Assembly (NCBI GenBank): GCA_947473305.1
Contig: CANJCB010000006.1
Coordinates: 78,966-142,965 of the forward strand
Direction: 5' to 3'
DNA: 64,000 bases
Source: Rhodospirillales bacterium
Lineage (GTDB): Bacteria; Pseudomonadota; Alphaproteobacteria; ATCC43930; CGMCC-115725
Shown: piece after piece, positions 53,080 through 61,221 of the stretch
Layout of the letters: the number at the start of each line of letters is the position of its first letter
Position numbering within the stretch: position 1 is the stretch's first letter
Position numbers and translations under genes: made by a program
Notes under the pieces: generated by a model
What the model saw: only the letters and a program-made list of their open reading frames with translations
Told to the model about the DNA's origin: nothing
The model's database searches: none

Positions 53080-55497
53080 CTATTCGCCCGCCAGCGCGGG
53101 CGCGGTGAGACGCGACAGCGCCTGGGGGTGATGGGGCGAGGTCTGCACCGGCTCGGTCAGCGGTCCGGCGGTGAAGGAGGCCGCGCGCCGCTCCGCCGCC
53201 ACCGGGCGATAGAGCGTGTCGCGCTGCACAGGCAGCCGGCCGATGGAGCGGATGATCTCCTCCATCTCTTGGGGCGGCAGTTCCTGGCCGTGCTGGGTTC
53301 CGGCGGCGCGGGAGATGCTCTCGTTCATGAGGGTGCCGCCGAGGTCGTTGGCGCCCGCGTCGAGACAGAGCTTCACCCCTTCCACCCCCATCTTGACCCA
53401 GGAAGTCTGGATATTGGGAATAAGCGGGTTGAGCACGAGGCGCGAGACCGCATGCATCAGCACCGCCTCGCGGAGCGTGGGGCCGCGCCGGGCCTGACCC
53501 TTGGAATAGAGCGGGGCTTCCATGGCGACGAAGGGCAGCGGCACGAATTCGGTGAAGCCCCCGGTCCGCGCCTGGAGATCCCGGATCGCCAGGAGATGCC
53601 GCGCCCAGGAGCGGGAGGTCTCCATATGGCCGTACATGATCGTCGCCGTGGTGCGGAAGCCCACCTCATGGGCGGCCTCGATCACGTCCAGCCATTCCTG
53701 GGTCTTGAGCTTATCCGGGCAGATCACCGCCCGGACCTCGTCGTCGAGGATCTCCGCCGCCGTCCCCGGCAGCGTGCCGAGGCCCGCCGCCTTGAGTTGG
53801 ATCAGGAAGTCCTTAGCGGAGATGCCGAGCGTTGCCGCCCCCTGGCTCACCTCCAGGGGCGAGAAGGCATGGACATGCATGTCCGGCAGCGCGTCGCGCA
53901 CCGCCCGGCAGATCGCGAGATAGGTGGCTCCGGTGTAATCGGGATGGATGCCGCCCTGCATGCAGACTTCGGTGCCGCCCCGCGCCCAGGCTTCCTCCGA
54001 GCGGCGGATGACCTCCTCGATGGCGAGATCGTAGGGTGCGCCCCGCAGCGCCTCGCTGGTCTTGCCCTTGGAGAAGGCGCAGAAGCGGCAGTGGAAATAG
54101 CAGATGTTCGTATAGTTGATGTTCCGGTTCACGACATAGCGGACGGTCTCGCCGCTCACCTGCCGGCGCAATTCGTCGGCGGCCTTCATCACATGGGCTA
54201 GGTCGCCGCCACGGGCCGCAAAAAGCGTGACGATCTCGGCTTCATCGAGCCTATCGCCCCGGACCGCCTTTTCGACAAGCTGCTCGGTCTCCGCACCGGC
54301 CCGCTCGCCGGGACGGGCGCGACGCCAATCCGCGACGGCCGGTTTCGACAGGAAGAGACCCGGTCCCCAGGCGTCGGTGCGGGCGTAGTTCTCGGCATCG
54401 CTTGCCCGGAACAGGGCCGCATGGAGCTTGGGATCGACCCAGCGCTTCCGGTCCACCGCGTATTCCGGATAGATCGCGAGCCGTTCCACCAGCACATGGT
54501 CTTCCCGGGCGGTCGCTTCGCGCAGGGCTTCGATCTCGGGCCAGGGGGCTTCGGGATTCACGTGGTCCGGCGTCACCGGCGAGATGCCGCCCCAGTCGTT
54601 GAGGCCCGCCGCGATGAGGCGGGGATAGACCTTGGGCGAGAGATTGGGCGGCGCCTGGATGTTCATCGCCGGTCCCAGGATCAGCCGCGCCACCGCCAGG
54701 GTCCAGAGAAGGTCGTCGAGCGAGGGCTCCGCCGCGTCCCGGGCTTTGGTGTCGGGCTTGGCCCGGAAGTTCTGGATGATGACTTCCTGGATATGGCCGT
54801 AGTGCCGATGAAGCTCCGCGATGGCGAGGAGGGATTGGATCCGCTCCAGCCGCGTCTCGCCGATGCCGATCAGGATACCGGTGGTGAAGGGGATGTGCCG
54901 CTCGCCGGCGAGCCGGATGGTCTCAAGCCGAACCGCCGGGTCCTTGTCGGGCGAGCCGTGGTGGACCTGGCCCTTTTCCATGAGCCGGGCCGAGGCGCTT
55001 TCCAGCATGATCCCCATGGAGGCGGAGACCGGCCGCAACGCATCGAGATCCTCGGCATTCATCACCCCGGGATTGAGATGCGGCAGCAACCCCGTTTCGT
55101 CGAGCACAGCCTTCGCCATGGCGGCGAGATAGGCGAGCGTGCTGTCGTAGCCGAGAGCGGCGAGCGCGTCCCGCGCGGCCTGATAGCGGAGTTCGGGTTT
55201 GTCGCCGAGGGTGAAGAGCGCCTCCTGGCAGCCGGCGGCCGCCCCGGCCTTGGCGATGGCCAGGACCTCGTCCTTCGAGAGATAGGCCTTAACCTGCGAG
55301 GGGCTCTCGGCGAAGGTGCAGTAATGGCACACGTCCCGGCAGAGATGGGTCAGCGGGATGAAGACTTTCCGCGAATAGGAAATCCGCCGGCCATGGCCCT
55401 GGTCGCGCAGGGCCGAAGCCGCCTCCATCAGCGCCGCCAAAGGCGTCGCCGCGGCGAGAGCCTCGATCTCCTCAGCCGATTTTACGGACCAATCCAT
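53080..55497 (-). CDS. fbiC: 7,8-didemethyl-8-hydroxy-5-deazariboflavin (Fo) synthase, CofG-CofH fusion
   Basis: An 805-residue double radical-SAM enzyme. The N-terminal CofG half has its [4Fe-4S] cysteines at C53-x3-C57-x2-C60 (CRDVCHYC). The C-terminal CofH half has the second C-x3-C-x2-C, CYFHCRFC, near residue 468. Together they join tyrosine and the riboflavin precursor 5-amino-6-ribitylaminouracil to form the Fo deazaflavin. The fused form is the FbiC type known from Actinobacteria and some Proteobacteria, not the split archaeal type. I use the ATG at 55497, since AAGG lies 4 nt upstream; a GTG directly before it is too close. First gene of the F420 operon. Confidence 0.96.
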   Translation of the reverse strand: MDWSVKSAEEIEALAAATPLAALMEAASALRDQGHGRRISYSRKVFIPLTHLCRDVCHYCTFAESPSQVKAYLSKDEVLAIAKAGAAAGCQEALFTLGDKPELRYQAARDALAALGYDSTLAYLAAMAKAVLDETGLLPHLNPGVMNAEDLDALRPVSASMGIMLESASARLMEKGQVHHGSPDKDPAVRLETIRLAGERHIPFTTGILIGIGETRLERIQSLLAIAELHRHYGHIQEVIIQNFRAKPDTKARDAAEPSLDDLLWTLAVARLILGPAMNIQAPPNLSPKVYPRLIAAGLNDWGGISPVTPDHVNPEAPWPEIEALREATAREDHVLVERLAIYPEYAVDRKRWVDPKLHAALFRASDAENYARTDAWGPGLFLSKPAVADWRRARPGERAGAETEQLVEKAVRGDRLDEAEIVTLFAARGGDLAHVMKAADELRRQVSGETVRYVVNRNINYTNICYFHCRFCAFSKGKTSEALRGAPYDLAIEEVIRRSEEAWARGGTEVCMQGGIHPDYTGATYLAICRAVRDALPDMHVHAFSPLEVSQGAATLGISAKDFLIQLKAAGLGTLPGTAAEILDDEVRAVICPDKLKTQEWLDVIEAAHEVGFRTTATIMYGHMETSRSWARHLLAIRDLQARTGGFTEFVPLPFVAMEAPLYSKGQARRGPTLREAVLMHAVSRLVLNPLIPNIQTSWVKMGVEGVKLCLDAGANDLGGTLMNESISRAAGTQHGQELPPQEMEEIIRSIGRLPVQRDTLYRPVAAERRAASFTAGPLTEPVQTSPHHPQALSRLTAPALAGE

Positions 55498-55543
55498 CAC
55501 GCCTTCTAAGGCCCCCTTTGAAAGTCGGGCACACTATCACAAG

Positions 55544-55559
55544 GCCTCGCGCGCGAGGC
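55544..55559. promoter_or_regulatory. 16-bp perfect palindrome between the MFS gene and fbiC
   Basis: gcctcgcg / cgcgaggc without spacer, 5 bp after the MFS stop and 47 bp before the fbiC start. On the minus strand it could end the MFS transcript (no T tract) or act as an operator for the F420 operon. Both are inference. Confidence 0.4.
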
Positions 55560-55563
55560 AACT

Positions 55564-56799
55564 CTATAGCGGGACTTTGGGTTGCGCCGGATGCCGGCCG
55601 CCGACCAAGGCGAGTTGGACCCAGAGAAGCCCGGACAGGCCGGTCAGCGACATCAGCAGCATCGCGCTCGAAGGTCCGATCCATTCCGACAAGGATCCGA
55701 CCAGGAAGACGCCGATGGACCAGGTGCCGATGCAGGCCCCGATGATCCCCATCACCCGCGATCTGCCTTCGATGGGCGCCTCGGTGAAAACCAGGGTCGT
55801 CTGGGTGATGGTGAAGGCCGCGGTGCCGAGGCCCCCCATGTAGAGCAGGAGCACCGCCAATCCGTACCAGGGCGAGAGCGCCGCCGCCCCGACACCCAGG
55901 AGGAAGAAGAGCGAGCCCCGGACCAGGGTCGCGGCGGGATGTTTTACGCGCAGGATGCCGAAGGCGATCAGCAGGCCGGTGGTAACGGAGCCCATGGGCT
56001 CCGCCGCTGCGAGGATGCCCACCAGGATCGGCGAAACCTCGAACTTATGAAGCCCGATCGGCGGGATGAGCGCGGCATAGGTGAAGCCCAGGGCGTTGGT
56101 CAGGATGCTGACCCAGGCGACGGCCAGCAACACGCGGTTGCTGCGGACGATCTGGAAGCCTTCCACCAGATCGTGCCTCAGTTGCCCGAGGTTCATCGGC
56201 CGGCGCACCTGGGGCAGGCGAAGACCCGAGATGATGAGGGCGGCTATAAGATGGATGACGGCCGACAGGATGAAGGCCCCGGCAATCCCGGTCGCCTGAT
56301 AGACGGTGCCGCCGACCACAGGGCCGACGCAGCGGGTGAAGCTGCTGGTGAAACTATCGAAGGCAACGCCCTGGCCGAGCAGCTTGGGCCCGCTGGCCTC
56401 GCCGATCATCCGCCGCCGGATCGCCATCTCGTTGGTCCAGGTGAAGCCGCCGACGATGCTGCCGGCCGCGATATGCCAGACCTCCAGCCGCCCCAGGATC
56501 GCCAGCGTTCCCAACACGGTCGCGTTGACCGCCAGCAGCATGAGGCTCCAGAAGTAGATCCATTTCCGGTCCCAGGCCTCGCTCACCACCCCCATGATCG
56601 TTGCGCCGAAGAGCAGCGGCAGGGTCCTGAGCACCGTCACCATGGCGACCAGGAAGGGCGATTGGGTCGCCTGAAAAACGAAGATCCCGCCGACCAGCAG
56701 CTCCAGCCACCGCATGGTATTGGCCGTGGCCCCGGTGCCCCAGACGCGGAGATAGGCCGGATTGGCGAGAAAGGGCAAAGGCCCTGATGCGAGCGACAT
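55564..56799 (-). CDS. MFS transporter
   Basis: A 411-residue major facilitator superfamily protein with twelve hydrophobic segments. It has 'FLANPAYLRVWGTGATANTMRWLELLVGGIFVF' at the N-terminus, an imperfect motif A after TM2 ('SEAWDRKWIYF') and 'EWIGPSSAMLLMSL' at the end. It resembles the enterobactin-exporter-like branch. Substrate unknown. It precedes fbiC on the same strand and may be co-transcribed if the palindrome between them does not terminate. Confidence 0.87.
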   Translation of the reverse strand: MSLASGPLPFLANPAYLRVWGTGATANTMRWLELLVGGIFVFQATQSPFLVAMVTVLRTLPLLFGATIMGVVSEAWDRKWIYFWSLMLLAVNATVLGTLAILGRLEVWHIAAGSIVGGFTWTNEMAIRRRMIGEASGPKLLGQGVAFDSFTSSFTRCVGPVVGGTVYQATGIAGAFILSAVIHLIAALIISGLRLPQVRRPMNLGQLRHDLVEGFQIVRSNRVLLAVAWVSILTNALGFTYAALIPPIGLHKFEVSPILVGILAAAEPMGSVTTGLLIAFGILRVKHPAATLVRGSLFFLLGVGAAALSPWYGLAVLLLYMGGLGTAAFTITQTTLVFTEAPIEGRSRVMGIIGACIGTWSIGVFLVGSLSEWIGPSSAMLLMSLTGLSGLLWVQLALVGGRHPAQPKVPL

Positions 56800-56845
56800 C
56801 CCGTCAGGGGCCTGTGCGAAAAGGAGGGGGACTAGACATCATCGA

Positions 56846-56876
56846 GATTGCTCCCAATGTGGGAGCAATCTAGTAT
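56846..56876 (+). promoter_or_regulatory. higBA promoter with palindromic operator
   Basis: Perfect 10-bp arms gattgctccc and gggagcaatc with a 5-nt spacer aatgt (56846-56870). A -35-like ttgctc (56848-56853), a 17-nt spacer and a -10-like tagtat (56871-56876) can be read across it, so repressor binding would block RNA polymerase. The expected transcription start is at or very near the higB ATG (56883), suggesting a leaderless message. Confidence 0.72.
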
Positions 56877-56882
56877 AGGCCC

Positions 56883-57188
56883 ATGCGCGTTTTTGCCCTA
56901 CGCACTTTGCGGGAATTCTGGGATGGCCCATCAGGCTATCGCGATGCGGAGCAGCCGCTCCGGGCATGGAACCGCGAAGCGGAACTGGCAGATTGGGAAG
57001 TGCTGGCCGATGTAAAGGGCCGCTACCGCAGCGCTAGTTTTGTGGGCGGAAATCGAGTGGTCTTTAACGTAGCAGGAAACAAATATCGGCTCATTGTTCA
57101 TATCAACTATCCGGCACGAACCGTATTTGTGCGCTTCATCGGCACGCATGAGCAGTATGACGCCATCCGCAACATTGAAGCGATCTGA
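56883..57188 (+). CDS. higB: Type II toxin HigB (RelE-like mRNA interferase)
   Basis: A 101-residue HigB_toxin family protein: 'LREFWDGPSGYRDAEQPLRAW', 'ADVKGRYRSASFVGGNRVVFNVAGNKYRLIV' and 'VFVRFIGTHEQYDAI'. The conserved basic and His/Tyr residues of the last two blocks form the RNase site of ribosome-dependent interferases. The toxin-first order is typical of higBA. No Shine-Dalgarno sequence is present; the message is probably leaderless. Confidence 0.92.
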   Translation: MRVFALRTLREFWDGPSGYRDAEQPLRAWNREAELADWEVLADVKGRYRSASFVGGNRVVFNVAGNKYRLIVHINYPARTVFVRFIGTHEQYDAIRNIEAI

Positions 57189-57205
57189 GGTTGGGAGGAA
57201 GTGGC

Positions 57206-57583
57206 ATGGATATTCGACCGATCAGAACCGAGGCGGATTACGAAGCGGCGCTGAAGACTGTCGAAGCGGTCATGGATGCCTACCCGGGAACCCCGGAGGG
57301 CGACCGGCTCGATGTCCTGGTGACCCTCATCCAGGCCTATGAGCGAATGCACCATCCGATCGAAATGCCCGATCCGATTGAGGCGATCCGCTTCCGCATG
57401 GAGCAGGGCGGTTTGACGCGGCGTGATCTCGAACAGGCTCTCGGTTCTCGCGCTCGGGTTGCGGAGATCCTGAATCGCAAACGCCCTTTGACCCTCCCGA
57501 TGATCCGCCGGCTGCATGGGCTTTTCGAAATCCCCGCCGAGGTCCTGATCGGCGATTATCCCATCAGCACCGACGCGGCCTGA
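57206..57583 (+). CDS. higA: Antitoxin HigA (HTH)
   Basis: A 125-residue antitoxin with an N-terminal toxin-binding part ('MDIRPIRTEADYEAALKTVE') and a C-terminal XRE-type helix-turn-helix: 'GLTRRDLEQALGSRARVAEI' followed by 'LPMIRRLHGLFEIPAEVLIG'. It neutralises HigB and should bind the palindrome upstream of higB. The start at 57206 is fixed by GGAGG 7 nt upstream; the TTG-initiated longer frame is rejected. It lies 17 nt after higB. Confidence 0.93.
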   Translation: MDIRPIRTEADYEAALKTVEAVMDAYPGTPEGDRLDVLVTLIQAYERMHHPIEMPDPIEAIRFRMEQGGLTRRDLEQALGSRARVAEILNRKRPLTLPMIRRLHGLFEIPAEVLIGDYPISTDAA

Positions 57584-57585
57584 GG

Positions 57586-58623
57586 CTATTCCGCCGCCCG
57601 CCGATGGGGCGGCCAGAGGTAGTCGTAGATCCGCAGGAAGGCGTCGCCGCTCTTCACCTTGGAGCCGCGCGGCCAGCTCGTGTGGAAGACCGGCGTATCG
57701 GCGGGAAGCTCGCAGTCGATCAGCGGCTCGACCAGGGTGTCGAAGTTGGGATTGACGAAGAAGGGGATCGAATAGCGCTGATATGGGGCGGCGTTCACCA
57801 CCCGATGAGGCGTCGCGCGGAACTTTCCGTCGCTCCAGAGCCGCATCATCTCGCCGAGATTGACGACGAAGCTGCCGGGGATGGGGGTCGCTCTCGCCCA
57901 GGCGCCGGCGCCGTTCGCCACCTCGAGGCCGCCCGCGTTGTCCTGGGCCAGGATCGTGAAAGCGCCGGTATCCGTATGGGGCTGGCTGCCGATGGTGGTC
58001 ATGTCGCTCGACTGCGGTTCGTAGCAGAGGAGCCGTAACTGGCTGATCGGCTTCGAGAAATAGCTTTTGAACCGGGCCTCGTCCACGCCCAGCGCCAGGG
58101 CGAAGAGCGGAATCATCCGGTCGGCCAGCGCGCTTACCGCATCGAAATACTCGGTCAGGGCTTGGCGGAATTCCGGCATCCCTTCGGGCCAGAGGTTGGC
58201 GCCATGAAGCGGCTTTCCCGCCAACACGTCCGGATCGTTTTCGGGAAGCTCCGGCTGGATCTGGAAGCATTCCTTGAGGTTGCCCTTGGCGGTGCCGCCC
58301 GCCGCCTTCATCGGAACGAAACCGCGATAGTTCGTGGAATCGCCGATGTCGATCTCAAGCTTCTTTTCGAGCGGCAGGGTGAAGAAGGTCTCCGACGCCT
58401 TGAAGACGCCGTCGATCAGCTCCTGCGGCACGCCATGGTTCAAGAGATAGAGAAACCCCACCCGCTCGCAGGCGTCGCCGAGTTGCGCCGCCACCCTGCG
58501 GCGGGAGGCTTCGGTGCCGTCGCTCAAGGGTCCGAGGTCGATGGCCGGGATCTCGGTAATGAGCGCCGTGGCGGCGACGGGATCGGCCGGAACGGTCGGC
58601 CGCTGGATGGGGGCAAGCGACAT
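57586..58623 (-). CDS. Isopenicillin N synthase family non-haem iron oxygenase
   Basis: A 345-residue 2-oxoglutarate/Fe(II)-type oxygenase. The N-terminal DIOX_N segment is 'IPAIDLGPLSDG'. The iron ligands are H and D in 'QPHTDTGAFTILAQD' and the distal H in 'TPHRVVNA'; 'RYSIPFF' supplies the arginine that binds 2-oxoglutarate. It would hydroxylate or desaturate a small molecule. It is convergent with higA and lies alone; the substrate is unknown. Confidence 0.9.
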   Translation of the reverse strand: MSLAPIQRPTVPADPVAATALITEIPAIDLGPLSDGTEASRRRVAAQLGDACERVGFLYLLNHGVPQELIDGVFKASETFFTLPLEKKLEIDIGDSTNYRGFVPMKAAGGTAKGNLKECFQIQPELPENDPDVLAGKPLHGANLWPEGMPEFRQALTEYFDAVSALADRMIPLFALALGVDEARFKSYFSKPISQLRLLCYEPQSSDMTTIGSQPHTDTGAFTILAQDNAGGLEVANGAGAWARATPIPGSFVVNLGEMMRLWSDGKFRATPHRVVNAAPYQRYSIPFFVNPNFDTLVEPLIDCELPADTPVFHTSWPRGSKVKSGDAFLRIYDYLWPPHRRAAE

Positions 58624-58753
58624 GTCAGCCTCCGTAGAACACGTTGTCGCCGAGATCCTTCATCTCCGGGATCGCGGCATCGGCACGCCCGGCGGGCGGC
58701 TCCCTAATCGACCGCAGGAGATTAGCCCCGGCTCTCGTCAGCGTACAGGGGGC

Positions 58754-60025
58754 TCAGCGCAAAGGAGGGCTGCTGCGGCCGAGCCGCCTGAAACCGGTCC
58801 AGCCGATGGCGCTGACGACGCTCAAGCCCAGGATTGTCGCGCACATGGGGATCGGCGAGGCGTTGCCGACAATGGACATCGCGGCGCTGCCGACGCCGCC
58901 TCCCATGATCTGGAGAAAGCCGATCAGGGCCGCCGCCGCCCCCGCGATGGCGGGGTCGATGCTCATGGCGCCGGCCAGGGCGTTGGGCTGGATGATCCCC
59001 ATGGCGGTGGTCCAGAGCACCAGCCATCCCAGGACGAGCCAGGGCGTGGCGAGAAATGACAGGAGGACAAGCCCCAGAACTGCCGCGCCCGCCAGGATCA
59101 GCACGCTGACGTCGAGCATCCGGTCGAGCCCTAGGGCGACGGTCAGTCGGGCGTTGAGGACGCCGCCAAGGAAAAGGCCGACGATCGGAACCATGGCGAG
59201 AAGACCGTAGGCCGATGTCGAGAAGCCGAAGCCTTCGACGAAGATGAGCGGCATCCCCGACATGAAGGTATAGAAACCGCCATAGATGCCGAAGTTGCAG
59301 CAGGCATAGCCCAGGAAGGCCGGGCTCGCGAAAAGCCGCCGATAATCCGCCTGGATTCCCGCCCAGAGGCCGAGGCCGCCGACACGGCGGGTCATCGTCT
59401 CGGGCAATGCCGCCGCGCTCCATATCAGCAGGCCGAATGCAGCCAGTGCGAGAAAGACGAAAATGTAGCGCCAGCCCAGGAAATCCGCGATGAGCCCGCC
59501 GAAGGCGGGGCCTACGGCCGGGGCGACGGTCACCGAAGCGGCGATGATCGACAAGAGGCGTGCTGCCTCGCTGCGGTCATAGAGATCGCGGACGATCACC
59601 CGGCCGATGATGACCCCCGAGCAGGCTCCTACCGCCTGGAGGACGCGAAGGCCGAGCAGCGCCAAGGCCGAAGGGGCCAGGGCGCAGGCCGCCGAGGTCG
59701 CCACGACCGCACCGAGCGACAGGAGCAGCACCGGGCGCCGCCCATAGCGATCCGACAGCGGTCCCAGAAGGAGTTGCGCCACCGCATAGGCCACCAGGTA
59801 GATCGACAGCGTTGCCTGGATCTCCCCCGCCGTCGCCTGGAGGTCCTGCGCCATTTTGGGGATCGCGGGAAGATAGATCGTGGTGGTGGTCACGCTCATG
59901 GCACAAAGCATGATGAGCAGCAGGACGAGGCCGGTCCTGCGGGGTTTTGCCTCTTGTTCGGTCACGGTCGAGGAGCCACTTTCCATGAGGCCGTCCGGTC
60001 TCTCCTCGCGGCGGAGCGTCCTCAT
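58754..60025 (-). CDS. Bcr/CflA family multidrug MFS transporter
   Basis: A 423-residue drug:H+ antiporter of the DHA1 (Bcr/CflA) type. It has 'TTTIYLPAIPKMAQDLQ' in TM1, motif A 'GPLSDRYGRRPVLL' after TM2 and 'VLQAVGACSGVIIGRVIVRDLY' in TM4. The first 14-15 residues are doubtful; an internal ATG at 59983 gives a more usual N-terminus. The 130 bp between this gene and the oxygenase contain no recognised feature. Confidence 0.92.
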   Translation of the reverse strand: MRTLRREERPDGLMESGSSTVTEQEAKPRRTGLVLLLIMLCAMSVTTTTIYLPAIPKMAQDLQATAGEIQATLSIYLVAYAVAQLLLGPLSDRYGRRPVLLLSLGAVVATSAACALAPSALALLGLRVLQAVGACSGVIIGRVIVRDLYDRSEAARLLSIIAASVTVAPAVGPAFGGLIADFLGWRYIFVFLALAAFGLLIWSAAALPETMTRRVGGLGLWAGIQADYRRLFASPAFLGYACCNFGIYGGFYTFMSGMPLIFVEGFGFSTSAYGLLAMVPIVGLFLGGVLNARLTVALGLDRMLDVSVLILAGAAVLGLVLLSFLATPWLVLGWLVLWTTAMGIIQPNALAGAMSIDPAIAGAAAALIGFLQIMGGGVGSAAMSIVGNASPIPMCATILGLSVVSAIGWTGFRRLGRSSPPLR

Positions 60026-60075
60026 AGCATGAGCGGCACCTTCCCTGCCGCACCGATCTCAGGCACCTTCTTCCC

Positions 60076-61170
60076 ATGACCTCCGAGAGTCCCGAGCCGC
60101 CCATCCGTCCAAGCCCGCGCAAGGCCCTCGTCTCGCCGCAGGTCGCCGCGCGCTTTGTGCTGGCGACCGCGCTCTTCGCCCTGGGCCTCTGGCTACTTTG
60201 GGATTTTCTCTCGGCCATCGTCTGGGCGGTCGTCTTCGCGATCGTGCTGTGGCCGGTTTACACAAGGCTCTTCGCCATCCTGCCACCGGGAGCCCGGCAC
60301 AATCTCGCGCCGGCGCTCGCCACGCTGCTGGTGGCCCTGGTCTTTATCGTGCCTCTTGCCTTCGCGGCCGCCGAGGCCGGACGCGATCTCCGGTTTCTTG
60401 TCGGATTCGTCGTCGAGGCGCAGCGCGACGGTGTCCCGCTTCCGGGCTGGCTTCATGGCTTGCCGATGGTCGGTCCCAGCGTCGAAGACTGGTGGAATAC
60501 CAATCTAGCCGATCCGTCGGCCGCAGCCGATCTTTTCGGCCATGCGAATACCCGCATGCTGGTGCAATGGACGCGCACCCTGGGCCTGGAAATCGCTCAG
60601 CGCCTGACCCTCTTCGCCTTTACCCTGCTGACCCTTTTCTTTCTCTTTCGCGACGGTCTTGCCTTGGTCCATCGCACCACGGCACTCGGCGACCGGGTGG
60701 TGGGGGCGGGCGGCAAGCGGTTGGCGGCACATATGGTCGCCTCGGTTCATGCGACGGTGAACGGTCTCGTCTTGGTCGGGCTTGCCGAAGGCGCCTTGCT
60801 GACGGTCGCCTATTTCATCGCGGGGGTGCCCCATGCGGCGCTCGCGGGGGCGCTCACGGGGCTCCTGGCGATCGTGCCCTTCGGCGCGCCACTTGTATTC
60901 TGCGCCGCGGGGCTGGTCCTTTTCGCCCAGCACGCGAGCGTCGCGGCGGCCCTAGTGGTCGCCTTCGGGTTTCTCGTCGTCTTCATCGCCGACCATGTGG
61001 TGAGGCCGGTTGTCATCGGCGGCGCCGTGCGCCTGCCCTTTCTCTGGGTCCTGCTGGGTCTCCTGGGCGGGATCGAGACTTTCGGGCTGCTGGGGCTGTT
61101 CCTCGGACCGGCGATCATGGCGGCGCTGGTCTCGCTCTGGCGGGAGTGGACGGATCCGCATCACGCCTGA
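60076..61170 (+). CDS. AI-2E family transporter
   Basis: A 364-residue membrane protein of the AI-2E/PerM family: helices from about 25, 'RLTLFAFTLLTLFFLFRDG' in the middle, and the family-typical 'GVPHAALAGALTGLLAIVPFGAPLV' with 'DHVVRPVVIGGAVRLPFLWVLLGLLGG' in the C-terminal half. Members are secondary transporters; some export autoinducer-2, others are Na+/H+ antiporters. Its stop coincides with the terminator of the convergent gene. Confidence 0.92.
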   Translation: MTSESPEPPIRPSPRKALVSPQVAARFVLATALFALGLWLLWDFLSAIVWAVVFAIVLWPVYTRLFAILPPGARHNLAPALATLLVALVFIVPLAFAAAEAGRDLRFLVGFVVEAQRDGVPLPGWLHGLPMVGPSVEDWWNTNLADPSAAADLFGHANTRMLVQWTRTLGLEIAQRLTLFAFTLLTLFFLFRDGLALVHRTTALGDRVVGAGGKRLAAHMVASVHATVNGLVLVGLAEGALLTVAYFIAGVPHAALAGALTGLLAIVPFGAPLVFCAAGLVLFAQHASVAAALVVAFGFLVVFIADHVVRPVVIGGAVRLPFLWVLLGLLGGIETFGLLGLFLGPAIMAALVSLWREWTDPHHA

Positions 61171-61198
61171 AAAAAAGAGGGCGCCCGGAGGCGCCCTC
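61170..61198 (-). terminator. Intrinsic terminator of the solute-binding protein gene
   Basis: On the minus strand, the stem gagggcgcc / ggcgccctc (9 bp, loop of 4) is followed by tcttttttt. A textbook Rho-independent terminator, 23 bp after the stop codon; the A tract on the plus strand begins inside the AI-2E stop codon. Confidence 0.92.
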
Positions 61199-61221
61199 GA
61201 TGCATCGGTAGCCGACAGCGG

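Noticed and set aside
58624..58753. A small peptide frame (MKDLGDNVFYGG) between the oxygenase and the MFS gene
   Set aside because: Only 12 codons from its ATG, the longer open stretch has no start codon, and no family resemblance was found.
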